From NCBI GenBank assembly GCA_022775085.1, contig JALFJQ010000043.1, forward strand, positions 1 through 64,000: 64,000 bases of DNA. Direction: 5' to 3'. A program made the translations under genes and the position numbers. Shown one piece after another: positions 47,155-55,721 of this stretch (position 1 is its first letter; each line of letters starts with the position of its first letter). The DNA comes from Clostridiales bacterium. GTDB lineage: Bacteria; Bacillota; Clostridia; Oscillospirales; Oscillospiraceae. Below the pieces are notes generated by a model, which made no database searches, was not told the DNA's origin, and saw only the letters and a list, made by a program, of their open reading frames with translations.

Positions 47155-48669
47155 ATGATTTGCAGTGTAAAAACGCTCGGTATCTCAGGAATTCAGGGAA
47201 GTCTTGTAACAGCGGAGTGCTATATCTCCAATGGCCTTCCCGGTTTTGACATTGTGGGTCTGCCCGACGCAGCGGTGAAGGAGGCCCGGGAACGGGTCCG
47301 GGCGGCAGCCAAGAGCAGCGGCCTTGGTTTTCCGGCCAGCAGGATCACAGTGAATCTGGCTCCGGCGGGCCAGAAAAAAACGGGAACCCATTACGATCTG
47401 CCGATCCTCCTTGGAATTCTCAGCGCATTGGGAAGCATCCGCCGTCCCCGTTCCGACAGTGCGTTTCTGGGGGAAGTCAGTTTGGATGGACAGATCCGCC
47501 CAGTCTCCGGTGTTCTCCCTATGGCGCTGGCAGCAAAACAGGCCGGCATCCAGACTTTGTTTGTCCCGGCAGAAAACGCTGCGGAAGCTACCTTGGCCCG
47601 TGGACCTGCCATTATTCCCATAACGTCCATTCGCCAGCTGGCGGATGGACTGAATGGGGAGACAGAATTCATGGAGCAGCCCCCATGGATGCCGGAGAGA
47701 AATCCCGCACCAGAGCTGGATTTTAAGGACGTGCTGGGGCAAGAGAACGTGAAACGGGCTCTGGAGGTTGCCGCTGCGGGCAGCCACAACGTGCTGCTCA
47801 TCGGCCCTCCCGGTTCCGGCAAAAGTATGCTCAGCAAGCGCCTGCCCTCTATTCTGCCGGACATGACATGGGAGGAGGCACTGGAGGTCAGTCAAATCTA
47901 CTCCGTTATGGGTCTTCTCACCGCAAAGCAGCCCCTTCTGACAAGGCGGCCCTTCCGTTCGCCTCATCACACCATTTCCAATGCCGGTCTTGCCGGCGGC
48001 GGCACCAATCCCCGGCCCGGTGAAATTTCCATGGCCCACAAGGGCGTGCTCTTCTTAGACGAAATGCCGGAATTCCGGAAGGACACCCTTGACCTGATGC
48101 GCCAGCCTCTGGAAGACGGAAAGGTGACTATCTCCCGTGTCTCCGGGGCGGTGACCTACCCGGCGGAATTCATGCTGGTGTGCGCTATGAACCCCTGCAA
48201 ATGCGGCTGGTACGGTGACCCCTCCGGCCGGTGCCGCTGCTCGGAACGGGAAGTGGAAAGCTACCGCGGCCGCATTTCCGGTCCCATGCTGGATCGGATT
48301 GACATTGTGGTGGAGGTTCCGGCGGTACACTTTGAGGAACTCCGTGCCAGAGCCGAAGCAGAGCCGTCCTCCGCCATCAAGCAGCGGGTGGACAAGGCTA
48401 GGAAAATCCAGAACCAGCGCTTTGGCGGCACGGGTTTGTGCAATGCCCGGATGGGTCCGGAGGAAATGCGCCGCTACTGTGCCCTCAGTGAGGAAAGCGC
48501 GTCTCTGATGAAAAACGCCTTCGAGGTCATGGGCCTCACCGCCAGAAGCTATGACCGCATCCTCCGGGTAGCCCGCACCGTTGCGGACCTGGACGGCAGC
48601 GAGGACATCCAGCCCCAGCACATCGCCGAGGCCATCCAGTACCGGGCAGTGAACCTTGGAAAGAGTTAA
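47155..48669 (+). CDS. YifB/ComM-family Mg-chelatase-like AAA+ ATPase
   Basis: A 504-residue protein with an N-terminal Lon-protease-like domain (GLPGFDIVGLPDAAVKEARERVRAA) and a Mg-chelatase-type AAA+ domain. Walker A is GPPGSGKSMLSKRLPSILP near 215, LFLDEMPEF is Walker B, and MNPCKCGWYGDP and SGPMLDRIDI follow. In Vibrio and Haemophilus the orthologue ComM is a hexameric helicase aiding branch migration in natural transformation. Whether that holds here is unknown. Confidence 0.93.
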   Translation: MICSVKTLGISGIQGSLVTAECYISNGLPGFDIVGLPDAAVKEARERVRAAAKSSGLGFPASRITVNLAPAGQKKTGTHYDLPILLGILSALGSIRRPRSDSAFLGEVSLDGQIRPVSGVLPMALAAKQAGIQTLFVPAENAAEATLARGPAIIPITSIRQLADGLNGETEFMEQPPWMPERNPAPELDFKDVLGQENVKRALEVAAAGSHNVLLIGPPGSGKSMLSKRLPSILPDMTWEEALEVSQIYSVMGLLTAKQPLLTRRPFRSPHHTISNAGLAGGGTNPRPGEISMAHKGVLFLDEMPEFRKDTLDLMRQPLEDGKVTISRVSGAVTYPAEFMLVCAMNPCKCGWYGDPSGRCRCSEREVESYRGRISGPMLDRIDIVVEVPAVHFEELRARAEAEPSSAIKQRVDKARKIQNQRFGGTGLCNARMGPEEMRRYCALSEESASLMKNAFEVMGLTARSYDRILRVARTVADLDGSEDIQPQHIAEAIQYRAVNLGKS

Positions 48670-48755
48670 GAGTGAAGATGCTTATTCAATCATCGCCGTA
48701 GGCGATACCATCACTCCACACTCCTCACTTCACACTCCACTCTAAAATAAACGAG
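48670..48755. repeat. Low-complexity intergenic repeat between yifB and thiI
   Basis: Imperfect copies of CACTC/GAGTG and CACACTCC alternate, around a short hairpin TCGCC-GTA-GGCGA (about 48701-48713). AGAGTGAAG at the left (48668-48676) and CTTCACACTCCACTCT at the right are roughly inverted. It looks like a small dispersed element rather than coding sequence. Confidence 0.5.
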
Positions 48756-48763
48756 GTAATGAA

Positions 48764-49957
48764 ATGAAAGAAATCTTCTTATTAAAGTTGGGCGAGATCG
48801 TCCTGAAGGGCGCAAACAAGCGCCAGTTTGAGTCCCGTCTGCGGCAGAATGTCCGCCGCCGGATGAAGCGGTACGGTAATTTTGATGTATACATCATGCA
48901 GTCCACGGTTTACATTGAGCCGATGGACGAGGATGCGGACGTGGATGAGGCATGGGAGGCCTGCCGCTCCATTTTTGGCGTGGTCAGCCTGTGCCGCTGC
49001 CGTCCCTGCGAAAAAGACGTGGATGCCATTTTTGAAGCCATTGAAAATTATCTGGGGGACGATCTGGACTGCGCAAAGTCCTTCAAGGTGGAGTCCAAGC
49101 GTTCCGATAAACGCTTCCCCATGACCTCCATCCAGCTGTCACAGGAGATCGGCGGTCGGCTGGCTGAGGCCCATCCCGGTGTGGAGGTGGATGTGCACCA
49201 TCCCGAGTACACCGTGTATGTGGAGGTTCGGGACTTTGCCGCCTATGTCCACGGCCCGGCCCAGCCAGGCGCTGGCGGCTTGCCCACCGGTGTGGGCGGA
49301 AGAGCCATGGTGCTGCTGTCCGGCGGCATCGACTCTCCCGTGGCAGCCTATATGATTGCCAAGCGGGGCGTGGAGATCGAAGCCGTTCACTTCTTCTCCT
49401 ATCCCTACACCTCCCAGCTGGCTAAGGACAAGGTGGTGGAGCTGGCCCGGCTTGTGACAAAGTATTCGGGAAAAATGACGGTAAATGTTGTCTCCTTCAC
49501 GGAAATTCAGGAAGCTATCCGGGATGACTGCCCGGAGGAGTTCTTTACCTTAATTATGCGCCGGTTCATGATGGAGATTTCCCAGCGCATCGCGAAAAAT
49601 GACGGCTGCGGCGCCCTGATCACCGGCGAGAATCTGGGCCAGGTAGCCTCTCAGACCATGGAAGCCATGACCGTCACCGGGGCGGTGGTGGACATTCCCA
49701 TCTTTATGCCCCTGGTGGGCATGGACAAGGAGGAGATCATCACCATAGCCCGGAAGATTGGCACTATGGAGACCTCGATTCTGCCCTATGAGGACTGCTG
49801 CACCGTGTTTACCCCCAAGCACCCCAAGACCAAGCCCACCCTGGGCCAGGTGCTCCACGCGGAGGAAAAGCTGGACCGGGAAGCCCTCATTACCCGGGCA
49901 CTGGAAAATATCGAAAAGATCAAGGTGAACTACTATGATGACGAACCTGTGTTATGA
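48764..49957 (+). CDS. thiI: tRNA 4-thiouridine synthetase ThiI
   Basis: A 397-residue enzyme with an N-terminal ferredoxin-like/THUMP region (about 1-165) and a PP-loop ATPase domain. MVLLSGGIDSPVAAYMIAKRG near residue 180 binds ATP, and ALITGENLGQVASQT and YEDCCTVFTPKHPKTKP follow. It thiolates uridine 8 of tRNA with sulfur from a cysteine desulfurase. The C-terminal rhodanese domain of the E. coli enzyme is absent, as in Bacillus-type ThiI. It overlaps the next gene by 23 bases. Confidence 0.95.
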   Translation: MKEIFLLKLGEIVLKGANKRQFESRLRQNVRRRMKRYGNFDVYIMQSTVYIEPMDEDADVDEAWEACRSIFGVVSLCRCRPCEKDVDAIFEAIENYLGDDLDCAKSFKVESKRSDKRFPMTSIQLSQEIGGRLAEAHPGVEVDVHHPEYTVYVEVRDFAAYVHGPAQPGAGGLPTGVGGRAMVLLSGGIDSPVAAYMIAKRGVEIEAVHFFSYPYTSQLAKDKVVELARLVTKYSGKMTVNVVSFTEIQEAIRDDCPEEFFTLIMRRFMMEISQRIAKNDGCGALITGENLGQVASQTMEAMTVTGAVVDIPIFMPLVGMDKEEIITIARKIGTMETSILPYEDCCTVFTPKHPKTKPTLGQVLHAEEKLDREALITRALENIEKIKVNYYDDEPVL

Positions 49958-50396
49958 GGTTCTGGAAACTCTGAAAGGGAAGACCCTGGTCACCGCGGAA
50001 AGCCTCACCGGCGGCGGCATCGGAGCGGCGCTGACGGCGGTTCCCGGCAGCTCTGAGGTCTACAAGGGCGGCGTCATCTGCTACACCAACTGGGTCAAGG
50101 AGCATGTTTTGGGGGTTCCAGCTGAAATACTGGAACGATACGGCGCAGTATCCACATGGACTGCGGGATATATGCTCAATGTGCGAAAGCTGTTGCAGGC
50201 GGATGTGGCGGTATCCGTTACAGGCCTTGCCGGCCCCGGTGGGGATGAATTCGGGCACCCCGTTGGGACGGTCTTCATTGGCTACGAGGACCGCCGTGCA
50301 TCGAAGGTGATTGCCTGCCAGTTTACCGGCAGCCGGGAAGAGATACGGAATCAGACCATTGAAGCGGCTCTGCGTCTGATTCTCGACAACAAATAA
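49935..50396 (+). CDS. CinA C-terminal domain (nicotinamide-nucleotide amidase-like) protein
   Basis: A 153-residue stand-alone CinA-C/PncC domain: KGKTLVTAESLTGGGIGAAL, KGGVICYTNWVKEHVLGVP, and VAVSVTGLAGPGGDEFGHPVGTVFIG. Members deamidate NMN to nicotinic acid mononucleotide, recycling NAD breakdown products. The N-terminal CinA domain is absent, which is common. It starts inside the end of thiI, so translation may be coupled. Confidence 0.92.
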   Translation: MMTNLCYEVLETLKGKTLVTAESLTGGGIGAALTAVPGSSEVYKGGVICYTNWVKEHVLGVPAEILERYGAVSTWTAGYMLNVRKLLQADVAVSVTGLAGPGGDEFGHPVGTVFIGYEDRRASKVIACQFTGSREEIRNQTIEAALRLILDNK

Positions 50397-50399
50397 AAG

Positions 50400-50430
50400 A
50401 AGCGGCGGTTCTGGTGAACCGCCGCTTTCG
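50400..50430. terminator. Convergent terminator between the CinA-C gene and the LRR gene
   Basis: AGCGGCGGTTC pairs with GAACCGCCGCT around TGGT, followed by TTCGCGTACTTTT. Confidence 0.8.
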
Positions 50431-50437
50431 CGTACTT

Positions 50438-52162
50438 TTATGCTGCTGTGGGGTCGTAGTTTACGATAATGTCCTTGCTTCTCAGGGCGGACACATCCGC
50501 AATGGCATTGCCGAACACATTGACCTGCACCAGGCAGTAGCAGTCCTGCAAGGCATCAATGTTGGTAATCTGGTTGTAGTCCATGTAGACGTGAGTCAGA
50601 TTCTGCATATTCCGCAGGCTGTCAATGCTGGTCAGGGTGTTGTAGGAGCCGTCAATGGTGGTCAGGGCGCAGCCGTCGGGCCAGTCGGGCAGCTCCGAGA
50701 TGGCATTGTTGCCGGAAAAATCAAAGCTCTGCAGCTTGGTAAGACCATTCAGCATGGTGATATCCGAAACGCTGTTGCTGGCAATGCCCAAGTTTTGAAG
50801 CGCAGTCAGGCCCGCAAGCTGGGAAACGCCGACGATCTTGTTGTTGTTCACAGAGAAATCCGTCAGTGCCGTCAGCTTGTCTACACCGTCCAGCGTGGTA
50901 ATCTGGTTGTTGTCGGCATTCAGCCAGGTAAGGCGGGTGCAGCTGCTCAGGGGAGCCAGTGTTGTCACCGCGTTGAAGCCGATGTTCAGCTTCACCAGCT
51001 TGTCCAGTCCACTGAGCTTGCCCAGGTCGGTGACCGCGTTGTGCTGCAGATCCAGCTCTGCCAAGGAAGGCATGGTTTCGAGAACATCCAGATTCCTGAG
51101 CGTATTGTCATGCAGGTCAAGATAGGTGAGATTCGCCGCATTTTCCAAGCCGGCGATGGTACTCAGGGAGCACTCCGCCATGGTCAGACTGGACAGGGAG
51201 GGCAGCGATGCCAGAACCTGCAGATCTTCTGCCGGGAATGTACTTCCGGTCAGATCCAGCACCACCAGCCTTGACAGGGGAGACAGGCTTTCCAGCGTTG
51301 GGATATTCTGTTCCCGAATGGTCAGCTTTGTCAGATTGGGTAGGTATTTGAGGTCGGAGAAGTCCTTCACGTCCTCCGGTGCGGTGAATTCCGTAATGCC
51401 CCACAGGGCATCGGTGTACACGGTGCTGGTGCTGCTGACGTGGATCAGCTCCCGCATGGCGGCTTCCATAGCCGCGTCGGTGAATTCCACCTTTTCAATC
51501 ACACCGGTGACGGTGTAGTCCAGGGCCGTCACCGGGCTGACCAGACCGTCCTTATTCACCGCAATGGCGCAGACCTTGGTCTCACCGGCAGGCAGAGAGA
51601 TTCCTCCATCGTATACAGAACCTTCAACAGAAGGATAGGTACCGTCAGTTGTGTAGTACACGGTGTCCGCGTTGGAAGACAGATGCACATCAATATACTG
51701 GCTGAAAAAGCCGGGTTCCTGATCGGCCTCAGGAGCGGTGGGGCGCAGAGCGTCAATTTCCTGCGCGATCGCCGGATTGGAAATGCTGCCAAGCATCTGA
51801 ACAGCATCCAAGAGCTTATCCTGTTCCACATAGACTTTACTAAGGGCGGTATACAGCTCAACAGTGGGTTGGTCGTGGATGGAGGTGGTGAGGGTAAGCT
51901 CCGCCTTCGTATAATTGCCGACTTTTTTGTACTGATTGGCCAGCTCAATGGCAACATTTTCATCATGTCCGGAGAAGTTGTAGGCGGCATCATAGAACCA
52001 GGAGGACAGGCGGGAGTTGCCGTGCAGCGCTTGAAAACGCGCCTGACTCAGCAAGGTATCCCGGGTGAAATCCCGGTCATAAATGAACAGGTACCAGAAA
52101 ACGCTGGCAAAAATCAGAAGGCCCAGCATCAGAGATACCAGAAATCTGGTGGCTTTTTTCAT
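50438..52162 (-). CDS. Membrane-anchored leucine-rich-repeat protein with beta-sandwich domain
   Basis: A 574-residue extracytoplasmic protein. Residues 1-30 form an uncleaved-looking signal anchor (FLVSLMLGLLIFASVFWYLFIY). A TPR-like helical region spans about 35-135 (QYKKVGNYTKAELTLTTSI). A chitobiase-type beta domain lies at about 145-215 (DTVYYTTDGTYPSVEG). From ~260 onward there are about 12 internalin-type LRRs (LTKLTIREQNIPTLESL, LTYLDLHDNTLRNLDVL). It ends without a cell-wall sorting signal. Function unknown; such repeats usually bind proteins or glycans at the cell surface. The ATG at 52162 has GGAGC upstream. Confidence 0.85.
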   Translation of the reverse strand: MKKATRFLVSLMLGLLIFASVFWYLFIYDRDFTRDTLLSQARFQALHGNSRLSSWFYDAAYNFSGHDENVAIELANQYKKVGNYTKAELTLTTSIHDQPTVELYTALSKVYVEQDKLLDAVQMLGSISNPAIAQEIDALRPTAPEADQEPGFFSQYIDVHLSSNADTVYYTTDGTYPSVEGSVYDGGISLPAGETKVCAIAVNKDGLVSPVTALDYTVTGVIEKVEFTDAAMEAAMRELIHVSSTSTVYTDALWGITEFTAPEDVKDFSDLKYLPNLTKLTIREQNIPTLESLSPLSRLVVLDLTGSTFPAEDLQVLASLPSLSSLTMAECSLSTIAGLENAANLTYLDLHDNTLRNLDVLETMPSLAELDLQHNAVTDLGKLSGLDKLVKLNIGFNAVTTLAPLSSCTRLTWLNADNNQITTLDGVDKLTALTDFSVNNNKIVGVSQLAGLTALQNLGIASNSVSDITMLNGLTKLQSFDFSGNNAISELPDWPDGCALTTIDGSYNTLTSIDSLRNMQNLTHVYMDYNQITNIDALQDCYCLVQVNVFGNAIADVSALRSKDIIVNYDPTAA

Positions 52163-52277
52163 AAAAATTGCTCCATTTCGAGAGAATCTCCAGCAATTAT
52201 ACATTATGCGCCCAATAAAGTCAAGTATTCGAGAAAACGTTACAATTTCCTAACATTTCAGGTTTACATAACAGAAA

Positions 52278-52301
52278 GCCGCCGTGATTTTACCACGGCG
52301 G
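52278..52301 (-). terminator. Probable terminator of the HTH/membrane-protein operon
   Basis: CCGCCGTG pairs with CACGGCGG on the minus strand around a 7-base loop, followed by CTTTCTGTT; a weak T run makes it moderate. Confidence 0.5.
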
Positions 52302-52320
52302 TAAGATGTTATATAGAGAC

Positions 52321-52434
52321 TGTAGGGGGCGATGCCCACATCGCCCCTTCGTAAATGTATCGCATTCGCCTCAAAAGAAATGAAAATCGCAGCGTGGTAC
52401 TGCGGGTCGATGTAGGCATCGACCCCTACGGTAG
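52321..52434. repeat. REP/BIME-like element of two inverted hairpins
   Basis: TGTAGGGGGCGATGCCCACA at the left end recurs inverted at the right end (CGATGTAGGCATCGACCCCT) with three or four differences. Each arm is itself a hairpin (GGGGCGATG...CATCGCCCC and GGGTCGATG...CATCGACCC). This is the architecture of paired REP sequences. No REP-associated transposase is seen in the window. Confidence 0.65.
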
Positions 52435-52467
52435 AAGCATCGTTTTTTGCCCGATCAAATTTATGGA

Positions 52468-52905
52468 TCATTCCTGCTCCAGCTTTTCTCTGCGCTTTTT
52501 GTACAGCTTCATGCTGATTGACAGCGCCGCAAAGCACAGTAGGAAGGTGAATCCACCACTAATGCCCGCAACCAGCACATAGTCCAGCGGCTCGGAAAGG
52601 TAGGGATTGCTCACAGTGATGAGAATTCCCGCAGCCGCGCCCGCCAGCAGACTCACAATTAGATTCGTCTTCCGGTTGGCTTTTAAGTGCCGATCCCAGA
52701 TGCCTTTTCGCAGGCAGGCGATGACGAGGTACAGGGCCAAAACCATAAATACGATCCACTCGCCCAGCATCTGCGTACCCGGAACACCCATCACCATTTG
52801 AATCGCCATGACCGCCAGCAGCCCCCAGAAGGCCAGCCAGCAGCCGTTGTGCTCGATTTTCAGCAGCTCCTGCTCCTGCATTTCGTCCAGATTATTCTTT
52901 TTCAT
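52468..52905 (-). CDS. Four-helix membrane protein encoded with an HTH regulator (DUF6773-like)
   Basis: A 145-residue protein with a charged N-terminus (MKKNNLDEMQEQELLKIEHN) and four transmembrane helices: WLAFWGLLAVMAIQMVMGV, WIVFMVLALYLVIACL, LIVSLLAGAAAGILITV and YVLVAGISGGFTFLLCFAAL, then a basic tail. Start 52905 is chosen because GGGAGG lies 9 bases before it. It overlaps the HTH gene by 14 bases. Such HTH-plus-membrane pairs are common in Firmicutes; the role is not known. Confidence 0.75.
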   Translation of the reverse strand: MKKNNLDEMQEQELLKIEHNGCWLAFWGLLAVMAIQMVMGVPGTQMLGEWIVFMVLALYLVIACLRKGIWDRHLKANRKTNLIVSLLAGAAAGILITVSNPYLSEPLDYVLVAGISGGFTFLLCFAALSISMKLYKKRREKLEQE

Positions 52906-53107
52906 CAAAATCATCCTCCCAGAAAAGTTCGTCCAGTGTTTTCCCAAGCACCCGGCAGATAGCCCGGCACAGCTTGATGGTGGGGTTGTATTCCCCCTGT
53001 TCAATGGCATTGATGGTCTGCCGGGACACGCCCACGGCGGCAGCAAGATCTTTCTGCGTCATGTCCTTCTGTACCCGTGCGACCTTGACCGATAAATTCT
53101 TTGGCAT
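52892..53107 (-). CDS. Cro/C1-type HTH transcriptional regulator
   Basis: A 71-residue XRE-family repressor: MTQKDLAAAVGVSRQTINAIEQGEYNPTI is the helix-turn-helix, followed by LCRAICRVLGKTLDELFW, typical of small YozG-like regulators. It is the first gene of a two-gene operon with a membrane protein. A palindrome overlapping the -35 box of its promoter suggests autoregulation. Confidence 0.9.
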   Translation of the reverse strand: MPKNLSVKVARVQKDMTQKDLAAAVGVSRQTINAIEQGEYNPTIKLCRAICRVLGKTLDELFWEDDFDEKE

Positions 53108-53131
53108 AGCGCCACCTCACTTTCTGAGGGG

Positions 53132-53160
53132 AGTATATCATAAGTCTGACAAAATGTCAA
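53132..53160 (-). promoter_or_regulatory. Promoter and probable operator of the HTH operon
   Basis: TTGACA (53160-53155) and TATACT (53137-53132) on the minus strand, 17-base spacing. The palindrome TGACA-AAA-TGTCA (53147-53159) covers the -35 region and is a good candidate binding site for the HTH protein. Confidence 0.7.
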
Positions 53161-53234
53161 GTATAGCAGACATAAAGAATATTATATTTATCAGAAAAGC
53201 GGTGCGTCAGTTTTGACACACCGCTTAGCCTTAC

Positions 53235-55376
53235 TTACTTACTTGCCTGCTTCATAGAAAGACTGATCCGGTGCCTCTTTTCGTCCACATTCAGCACCAC
53301 GACCTTCACCACGTCGCCCACCTTGACCATCTCGCTGGGATGGCGCAGACGACGATTACATACCTCGGAGATATGCACCAGACCGTCCTGATGGACGCCG
53401 ATGTCCACGAAGACACCGAAGTCGATGACGTTGCGGACGGTGCCGGTCAGCTCCATGCCGGGCTTCAAATCCTTCATTTCCAGCACGTCCTTGCGCAGGA
53501 TGGGGGCGGGCAGCTCGTCACGGGGATCCCGTCCGGGCTTGCTCAGCTCCCTGGCAATGTCCAGCAGGGTAGGTTCGCCCACGGCGCACTCCTGAGCAGC
53601 TTTGTTCAGGCCGTATTCTTCCAGTTTCCGGGTCAGATCGGACAGATTGTCCCCCTTTTTGCAGCCCAGCAGTTTCAGAAGCGCGCTGGCAGCGGCGTAG
53701 GATTCTGGGTGGACACCGGTGTTGTCCAGCACTTCTTTGCTCTCGGGCACCCGGAGGAAACCGGCGCACTGCTCAAATGCCTTGGGCCCCAGCTTGGGCA
53801 CTTTTTTCAGCTGGGCACGGCTGGTGAAGGGGCCGTTTTCCTCCCGGTAGGCCACAATATTCTTAGCGGTAGTCGCCGTCAGGCCGGAGACCTGCTGTAA
53901 TAGGCTTCTGGAGGCGGTGTTCACGTCCACGCCCACGGCGTTGACGCAGTCCTCCACCACCGCGCCCAGTGCTGCGTCCAGCTCCTTCTGGGGGCAGTCG
54001 TGCTGATACTGGCCAACACCGATGGCCTTGGGGTCGATCTTTACCAGCTCTGCCAGAGGATCCTGCAAGCGCCGGGCAATGGACACGGCGGAGCGCAGAT
54101 TCACGTCATAGTCCGGAAATTCCTCGGCGGCCAGGGGAGAGGCGGAGTACACGGAAGCGCCGGCTTCGTTGACGATCATATAGCTGGCTTCCGGGAAGGC
54201 ACGCAGCAGCTCCACGGTCATGGCCTCGGTTTCCCGGGAAGCGGTGCCGTTGCCGATGGCGATATGGCGCACATCGTGCTTTCGCATCAGGCCGGAAAGA
54301 ATGGTAATGGCCTCCTGCTTTTTCCGCTCGCTGAAGGTGGGGTAGACCACGGCTGTATCCAGCACCTTGCCGGTAGCGTCCACCACGGCCACCTTGCAGC
54401 CGTTGCGGTAGCCGGGGTCCAGTCCCATGGTCACAAAGCCCTTCACCGGGGGCTGCATCAGCAGGGGCTTTAAGTTCAGGGCAAAGTTGTGGATGGCCCC
54501 GGCGTAGGCCCTGTCGGACAGTTCATTGCGCACTTCCCGCTGGATGGAGGGGAAGATCAGCCGCTCATAGGCATCCTCCGCCGCCGCCCGGACAAAGGCG
54601 GACACGTTCATGGTGGGCTTCAGCGCCGCCCGGCACACCAGCGCCGCGCCCTCATTGCCCACCAGAGCCACGTTGGGTTTCAGCACGTCTTCCTTTTCGC
54701 CCCGGTTGATGGCCAGAATCTGATGATCCATCATTCTCTGGACGGGCTGGGAGAAGTCGTAGTACAATTTATATACGCCGTCTTCCTCTGCATCATCTGC
54801 GGCCTTGCAGGTAAACACACCCCGGCGCATGACCAGTTCCCGGAGGGACTTGCGGATGTCGGCATCGTCAGAGAGGTTCTCCGCGATGATGTCGTTGGCA
54901 CCCTGCAAAGCTTCCTCAACGGTGTTCACGCCCTTCTCCGGGTCAATATAGGCCTTTGCCAATTCGGAAGGATCGGCGCCGTCCTGGGCGAAAATGGCTT
55001 CCGCCAGAGGTTCCAGCCCCTTTTCCCGGGCAATGGAGCCACGGGTGCGCCGTTTCTGTTTATAGGGCCGATACAGGTCCTCTACCTCCGTCATGGTGGC
55101 GGCGGCATCGATTGCCGCAGACAGCTCCTCAGTCAGCTTGCCCTGATTTTCGATGGATTTCTTCACCTCGTCCCGGCGATCCTGCAAATTCCGCAGGTAC
55201 GTGAGCCTTGTCTCCAGATTCCGCAGAGTGGTGTCGTCCATGGCCCCGTGCAGCTCCTTGCGGTAGCGGGCGATAAAGGGGATGGTGTTGCCCTCGTCAA
55301 TGAGCCGCACCACATTATCTACATATTCCTGCTTCTGACCCAGCTCCTGAGCCAGAATTTCATTGATGGTCAGCAT
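53235..55376 (-). CDS. tex: Tex-family S1 RNA-binding protein
   Basis: A 713-residue nucleic-acid-binding protein. The N-terminal Tex region has IPFIARYRKELHGAMDD; an YqgF/RNase H-like domain lies in the middle (MGLDPGYRNGCKVAVVD near 325); helix-hairpin-helix motifs follow (VGVDVNTASRSLLQQVSGL near 490); and an S1 domain closes the protein (GMELTGTVRNVIDFGVFVDIGV near 635). Tex proteins bind RNA and transcription complexes; precise role unsettled. It is a separate transcript. Confidence 0.95.
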   Translation of the reverse strand: MLTINEILAQELGQKQEYVDNVVRLIDEGNTIPFIARYRKELHGAMDDTTLRNLETRLTYLRNLQDRRDEVKKSIENQGKLTEELSAAIDAAATMTEVEDLYRPYKQKRRTRGSIAREKGLEPLAEAIFAQDGADPSELAKAYIDPEKGVNTVEEALQGANDIIAENLSDDADIRKSLRELVMRRGVFTCKAADDAEEDGVYKLYYDFSQPVQRMMDHQILAINRGEKEDVLKPNVALVGNEGAALVCRAALKPTMNVSAFVRAAAEDAYERLIFPSIQREVRNELSDRAYAGAIHNFALNLKPLLMQPPVKGFVTMGLDPGYRNGCKVAVVDATGKVLDTAVVYPTFSERKKQEAITILSGLMRKHDVRHIAIGNGTASRETEAMTVELLRAFPEASYMIVNEAGASVYSASPLAAEEFPDYDVNLRSAVSIARRLQDPLAELVKIDPKAIGVGQYQHDCPQKELDAALGAVVEDCVNAVGVDVNTASRSLLQQVSGLTATTAKNIVAYREENGPFTSRAQLKKVPKLGPKAFEQCAGFLRVPESKEVLDNTGVHPESYAAASALLKLLGCKKGDNLSDLTRKLEEYGLNKAAQECAVGEPTLLDIARELSKPGRDPRDELPAPILRKDVLEMKDLKPGMELTGTVRNVIDFGVFVDIGVHQDGLVHISEVCNRRLRHPSEMVKVGDVVKVVVLNVDEKRHRISLSMKQASK

Positions 55377-55446
55377 TGGTTCGCTCCTTCTTACAAAGTC
55401 TCGCCCAACAGCATATCACATCTTTCGGAAAAAGGGAAGAAAAAAC

Positions 55447-55475
55447 TTGACAACCGGCGATCCCAACGCTATAAT
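55447..55475 (+). promoter_or_regulatory. Consensus promoter for tRNA-Ala
   Basis: TTGACA (55447-55452), 17 bases, TATAAT (55470-55475): a perfect sigma-A promoter 14 bases before the tRNA. Confidence 0.9.
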
Positions 55476-55489
55476 ACTCAGGTAATCAC

Positions 55490-55565
55490 GGGCCCGTAGC
55501 GCAGCTGGGAGCGCATTACATTCGCATTGTAGGGGTCGAGGGTTCGAATCCCTTCGGGTCCACCA
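55490..55565 (+). tRNA. tRNA-Ala (anticodon CGC)
   Basis: A 76-base cloverleaf. The acceptor stem GGGCCCG/CGGGTCC includes the G3-U70 pair that identifies alanine tRNAs. The anticodon loop is TTCGCAT and the T-arm carries GGTTCGAATCC. CCA is encoded. A terminator follows. Confidence 0.92.
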
Positions 55566-55567
55566 GG

Positions 55568-55601
55568 AAGCAGATACACTCATTTGGGTGTATCTGCTTT
55601 T
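55568..55601 (+). terminator. Terminator of tRNA-Ala
   Basis: AAGCAGATACAC pairs with GTGTATCTGCTT around an 8-base loop, followed by TTCCGTTTT. Confidence 0.9.
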
Positions 55602-55721
55602 CCGTTTTATGCCTGGCGAGTGCACATTCTAAGAGATGAAAGGCCCCAAATCCACCTGATAAAAATACAGCCTAATGTATACTACCTCACTCTTCGGAAT
55701 ATACTGCTCCGAGGTGATCTC

